Assembly (NCBI GenBank): GCA_902774195.1
Contig: CACYHM010000081.1
Location: 1 to 8,725, forward strand
Direction of reading: 5' to 3'
Length of the DNA stretch: 8,725 nucleotides
Origin: an uncultured Eubacteriales bacterium
GTDB lineage: Bacteria > Bacillota_A > Clostridia > Peptostreptococcales > Anaerovoracaceae
The translations under genes were made by a program, and so were the position numbers. Positions 6,331 through 8,725 of this stretch are shown here, in pieces (within the stretch, counting starts at the first letter, position 1; each line of letters starts with the position of its first letter). The notes under the pieces are model-generated. The model made no database searches and had not been told where the DNA came from. It was given only the letters and a program-made list of their open reading frames with translations.

Positions 6331-6525
6331 ATGATCACTAAGGATATGGTAATCGGAGAAGTAATCAATGCTCATCCTGAACTCGTGCGCACGTTCTTCG
6401 CGAACGGCATGATGTGCATCGGCTGCCCTGCATCCCAGGGTGAATCCATAGTCGAGGCAGCTCAGGTCCACGGACTTGACGCCGATCAGCTGGTGAACGC
6501 TCTTAACGAGGCGCTCGGAGCATAG
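6331..6525 (+). CDS. DUF1858 redox-disulfide domain protein
   Basis: The whole 64-residue protein is one DUF1858 domain, a small helical fold also described as the hybrid-cluster-protein-associated redox disulfide domain. The CxxC motif is MMCIGCP with Cys29 and Cys32, preceded by the usual HPELVRTFFANGM helix. The cysteine pair suggests a thiol-disulfide or metal/Fe-S-linked role in an anaerobe; the partner is unknown and no hybrid cluster protein gene is in the window. AAGGAG (6316-6321) precedes the ATG. It stands alone between its own promoter and a strong terminator, and so appears to be a high-output single-gene unit. Confidence 0.92.
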   Translation: MITKDMVIGEVINAHPELVRTFFANGMMCIGCPASQGESIVEAAQVHGLDADQLVNALNEALGA

Positions 6526-6553
6526 CCGGTATCCAATAAAACAGACGCGGACG

Positions 6554-6587
6554 CGGCGGGGAGTTCGTTCTCCCTGCCGTATTTTTT
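6554..6587 (+). terminator. Strong intrinsic terminator of the DUF1858 gene
   Basis: CGGCGGGGAG (6554-6563) pairs with CTCCCTGCCG (6570-6579) with one G-U pair and the loop TTCGTT. TA and six T's follow (6582-6587). It is the most convincing terminator in the window. Confidence 0.92.
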
Positions 6588-6614
6588 GCAAATAAAGGTG
6601 CCTGCGTGTAAAAT
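6586..6614 (+). promoter_or_regulatory. Sigma-A type promoter for the B3/4-cdd-channel operon
   Basis: TTGCAA (6586-6591) and TAAAAT (6609-6614) are separated by 17 bases. The -35 box begins on the last two T's of the preceding terminator. The predicted start is near 6621, about 32 bases before the next ATG. Confidence 0.65.
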
Positions 6615-6652
6615 CAAGTGTACAGATATAAGGAAACAAACGGAGGGACGGA

Positions 6653-7414
6653 ATGTATTTTGAAGTAAGCAAAGAGGTGTTCGATAAAATGCCGGAGTTC
6701 ACGGTCGGAGTCGTCGCGGTCCAGGGGATAGACAATACGAAGGATGTGCCGGCTATCACGGAGATGCTCGATAAATACGCCGAAGAATGCAGGCAGTACT
6801 TCGAGGCTTCGGGCAACAAGGCGAAGGATGACCCTTGTGTTACGCCTTACCGCGAAGCGTTCAGGGCTATAGGTGTCAATCCGAACAGGTACGCCTGCGC
6901 CATCGAGGCTCTGATGGACAGGATCGCGAAGGGCAAGGGGATGCCTCACATCAATCCGGCCGTTGACCTCGGGAACGCCGTATCTCTGAAATACAGGCTG
7001 CCTATAGGAGCTCACGACATGTATACCTTCCTCAGACCTGACGGAACAGGCAAAGGGAGCGAGGAGGCCGGCATCGAGGTAAGACCTGCGGTCCCTGAGG
7101 ACCACTTCAGACCGTTCGGCGCACCGGAGGGCGAATACGACGATCCGGAACCGGGAGAGATCGTATACGTGTCAGGCCATGAGGTCAGGACCCGCCGCTG
7201 GGCCTGGAGGCAGAGCGAACAGGGCAAGATGACCGAAAAGACGACTGCGGTGTTCTACCCGATCGACGGGTTCAGGGACGTGAACATCGAAGAGATAAAG
7301 AAAGCTATGAAGGACTTCACAGAGCTTCTTGCCAACTACTTCGCAAGATCCGGAAGCCGCTGCACGGTGGCGACCGGCATGGTGGACAGGGATGCTCCGA
7401 GATTTGAATTCTGA
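6653..7414 (+). CDS. Stand-alone B3/4 domain protein (phenylalanyl-tRNA synthetase beta-like editing domain)
   Basis: A 253-residue cytoplasmic protein formed by the B3/4 domain that in phenylalanyl-tRNA synthetase beta edits mischarged tRNA. The characteristic core is at about residues 84-121: IEALMDRIAKGKGMPHINPA, then VDLGNAVSLKYRLPIGAHD. The later half, with IVYVSGHEVRTRRWAWRQSE and TAVFYPIDGF, fits the end of the domain. No synthetase catalytic or anticodon domains are present, so it may hydrolyse mischarged aminoacyl-tRNA in trans. This is inferred from the fold, and the amino acid is unknown. GGAGGG (6642-6647) precedes the ATG by five bases. It leads an operon with cytidine deaminase, whose start lies 19 bases after its stop. 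Confidence 0.88.
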   Translation: MYFEVSKEVFDKMPEFTVGVVAVQGIDNTKDVPAITEMLDKYAEECRQYFEASGNKAKDDPCVTPYREAFRAIGVNPNRYACAIEALMDRIAKGKGMPHINPAVDLGNAVSLKYRLPIGAHDMYTFLRPDGTGKGSEEAGIEVRPAVPEDHFRPFGAPEGEYDDPEPGEIVYVSGHEVRTRRWAWRQSEQGKMTEKTTAVFYPIDGFRDVNIEEIKKAMKDFTELLANYFARSGSRCTVATGMVDRDAPRFEF

Positions 7415-7433
7415 AAAGACTGGAGATGATATA

Positions 7434-7871
7434 TTGAAAAAGGCTGTTGATATCGACAATGAAATGAAGGCCGAACTCATCAGGAGGGCCATCGGGGCGC
7501 AGAAGTATTCGTTTGCGCCGTATTCACGCTATAACGTGGGAGCGGCAGCGCTCTTTGATTCCGGAGAGATCTACACCGGTGTCAATGTAGAGAGCGCGTC
7601 TTTCTCGGGCACCTTATGCGCCGAGCGCAACGCCATATTCCACGCCGTCGCCGAGGGAGAGAGAAGGCTCATTGCAATAGCGATAGTCGGCGGCACGGAC
7701 TTCGCGCGCGAGGAGTACTGCGTGCCGTGCGGGGCGTGCAGGCAGGTCATGAGAGACTTCGCCGACAAGGACAACATGATAATCCTTTCGGCAAAGGAGC
7801 CGGACGACTATCTGGAGCATACTCTCGATGAGATGCTGCCGTTCAGCTTCGGTCCGGAATCGCTCGACTGA
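7434..7871 (+). CDS. cdd: Cytidine deaminase
   Basis: Converts cytidine and deoxycytidine to uridine and deoxyuridine in pyrimidine salvage. It is 145 residues from the TTG, the usual size of tetrameric bacterial enzymes. Zinc ligands are Cys62 in the CAERNAIF motif and Cys99 and Cys102 in VPCGACRQ; Glu64 is the proton shuttle. The FAPYSRYNVGAAAL substrate-binding stretch lies near the N-terminus. The TTG at 7434 is preferred because GGAG (7422-7425) stands eight bases before it. An ATG at 7464 would begin like many homologues (MKAELIRRA) but has no ribosome site, and an ATG at 7392 would overlap the B3/4 gene. All catalytic residues are present. Confidence 0.95.
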   Translation: MKKAVDIDNEMKAELIRRAIGAQKYSFAPYSRYNVGAAALFDSGEIYTGVNVESASFSGTLCAERNAIFHAVAEGERRLIAIAIVGGTDFAREEYCVPCGACRQVMRDFADKDNMIILSAKEPDDYLEHTLDEMLPFSFGPESLD

Positions 7872-7890
7872 CGGAGGGACGGAGGACAGG

Positions 7891-8175
7891 ATGAATCTAA
7901 GGACTCTGTGGTCTGTAACAAAGAGGATAGGCTTTCATAAGGTGCTTGCGGGATTCGCGGCATGGTTTTTCTTATCCTCATTTCTGATCATGCTGTTCGA
8001 GCCCGGCATAAACGGCTACGGCGATGCTGTATGGTACAGCTTTGTCGCCTGCACATCGATAGGCTTCGGAGACCTCGTCGCAACGACATTCGCCGGACGG
8101 CTTCTGACGATACTCCTGACCGTATACGAGATCGTGATAGTCGCTATGTTCTCGGGCGTGGTGGTCAGCTATTAA
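7891..8175 (+). CDS. Two-helix potassium channel (KcsA-like pore), tail lost by frameshift
   Basis: A 94-residue membrane protein with the ion-channel fold. Helix 1 covers about residues 17-36, the pore helix runs WYSFVACTS (48-56), and the filter is T-S-I-G-F-G-D (55-61), a variant of TVGYGD. Helix 2 covers about 70-92. It would form a tetrameric pore in the cytoplasmic membrane. The TAA at 8173-8175 ends it directly after helix 2. The next 41 codons in the +1 frame read as the expected cytoplasmic tail, so the gene is probably interrupted or misread. The pore is complete, so the short form could still insert. Two GGAGG sites (7873-7877, 7881-7885) precede the ATG. It lies 19 bases after cdd. 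Confidence 0.85.
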   Translation: MNLRTLWSVTKRIGFHKVLAGFAAWFFLSSFLIMLFEPGINGYGDAVWYSFVACTSIGFGDLVATTFAGRLLTILLTVYEIVIVAMFSGVVVSY

Positions 8176-8299
8176 AGTCGTGCACAGAAGAGAGAACGAG
8201 GTCATAACGAACTTTCTCGACAAGATGGAGCACCTGACCGAGCTGTCCCGCGAAGAGCTTCAGGAGATACAGGACAAAATAAGGAAGTACAAAACTTAG
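8174..8299 (+). pseudogene. Out-of-frame cytoplasmic tail of the K+ channel
   Basis: From the A at 8174 the +1 frame reads KVVHRRENEVITNFLDKMEH, then LTELSREELQEIQDKIRKYK, ending at TAG 8297-8299. It is a charged helical tail of the kind that follows helix 2 in small clostridial channels. There is no start codon with a ribosome site of its own. Joined to the upstream frame it would give a channel of about 135 residues. It is either a mutated gene, a base-call error near TATTAAAG, or a recoding site. Confidence 0.75.
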
Positions 8300-8323
8300 C
8301 AAGGATATTTCGAATACTATAAT
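8296..8323 (+). promoter_or_regulatory. Promoter of the CLC gene, probably giving leaderless mRNA
   Basis: A perfect TATAAT lies at 8318-8323, with TTAGCA (8296-8301, four of six consensus bases) 16 bases upstream. Transcription should start near 8330, only about three bases before the ATG at 8333. There is no purine-rich ribosome site in between. Confidence 0.6.
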
Positions 8324-8332
8324 ATTATTACG

Positions 8333-8725
8333 ATGAAGAAAAGCACTGGCAATGAAATCAAACTCGGAATGCTCACACTGATGCTGGGCGCGTTCTGCGG
8401 CGCGGTGATATGGCTGTTTCTGAGATTGCTGGGGATATGCACCGGCCTTATCTGGGAGACCATCCCGGCGAAGGCCGGCTTCAAATATCTGCCGGTCCTG
8501 ATATGCGCTGCCGGAGGCCTGGCTGCCGGGCTCGTCCGCAAAAGGTACGGAGACTATCCTGAAGAGCTCCATCAGGTCCTGGGCAAGGTCAGAAAAGAAA
8601 AACACTACGATTACAGCAAAATGGCCGTGATACTGGTCTGCGCATTCATCCCTCTCGTCTTCGGTGCGAGTGTCGGACCTGAGGCGGGGCTCACCGGCAT
8701 CATAGCGGGACTCTGTTACTGGGTC
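8333..8725 (+). CDS. CLC-family chloride/fluoride channel or antiporter (3' end outside window)
   Basis: The first 131 residues of a multi-helix membrane protein of the CLC family. Hydrophobic helices lie at about 11-38, 51-68 and 97-113. The loop FGASVGPEAGLTGIIAGLCYW (residues 110-130, whose first half shows the G-P pair of the CLC selectivity region) identifies the family. By simple alignment on Gly-Pro, the gating glutamate site of E. coli ClC (GREGP) holds Val114 here, with a Glu at 117. This could mark a fluoride-type or uncoupled subgroup, which cannot be settled without the remainder. The ATG at 8333 is chosen because the frame is closed by the TAG at 8297-8299 and no in-frame ATG lies between. 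No ribosome site is present. Confidence 0.85.
   Translation, partial: MKKSTGNEIKLGMLTLMLGAFCGAVIWLFLRLLGICTGLIWETIPAKAGFKYLPVLICAAGGLAAGLVRKRYGDYPEELHQVLGKVRKEKHYDYSKMAVILVCAFIPLVFGASVGPEAGLTGIIAGLCYWV

Noticed and set aside
6640..6652. 13-base repeat ACGGAGGGACGGA, also at 7871-7883
   Set aside because: Both copies are ribosome-binding regions just before start codons, so shared function and chance explain them.
1..8725. Mobile element, prophage, CRISPR or defence island
   Set aside because: No transposase, integrase, regularly spaced repeats or nuclease motifs are seen, and codon style is even across the window.

Overview
The window looks like a chromosomal housekeeping stretch from a Gram-positive anaerobe, most likely class Clostridia. 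GC is roughly 50%. AGG/AGA arginine and ATA isoleucine codons are frequent. Strong AGGAGG-type ribosome sites, textbook sigma-A promoters with 17-base spacers, a TTG start and short hairpin terminators all fit. The families present (alanine racemase, PAP2 phosphatase, DUF2156, DUF1858, ThrH, stand-alone B3/4, small two-helix K+ channel, CLC) are common in Clostridia. No species is claimed. I see no phage, transposon, CRISPR array or defence system.

Layout: (1) 1-118, tail of an unidentified gene, then a terminator that works in both directions. (2) 183-258, tRNA-Arg(CCT) on the minus strand, transcribed away from alr. (3) A perfect 16-bp palindrome at 318-333 joins the -35 boxes of two divergent promoters, one for the tRNA and one for the operon alr - PAP2 phosphatase - ung (436-2991). 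(4) 2996-3849, a gene with its own promoter, long leader and hairpin terminator, encoding a two-helix membrane protein with a lysine/alanine-rich tail resembling histone H1. (5) 3868-6212, a tight group: DUF2156 protein, a GNAT acetyltransferase broken by a frameshift, and thrH. (6) 6242-6587, a promoter-gene-terminator unit for a 64-residue DUF1858 CxxC protein. (7) 6586-8299, an operon of a B3/4-domain protein, cytidine deaminase and a two-helix K+ channel whose cytoplasmic tail is out of frame. (8) 8296-8725, a CLC-family chloride/fluoride transporter cut by the window end, with a TATAAT box so close to the ATG that its mRNA is probably leaderless.

How the genes relate: alr (D-Ala supply) and the PAP2 phosphatase (possibly undecaprenyl-pyrophosphate recycling) both fit cell-wall precursor supply; ung shares their transcript. 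ThrH handles phosphoserine/homoserine, and B3/4 may clear mischarged tRNA. The channel and CLC are adjacent ion-transport genes. These links are inferred from position and family, not demonstrated.

Most worth a second look: the membrane-anchored H1-like tail protein, the abutting divergent promoters, the predicted leaderless CLC gene with an unusual selectivity loop, and two interrupted genes that both need the same +1 shift.
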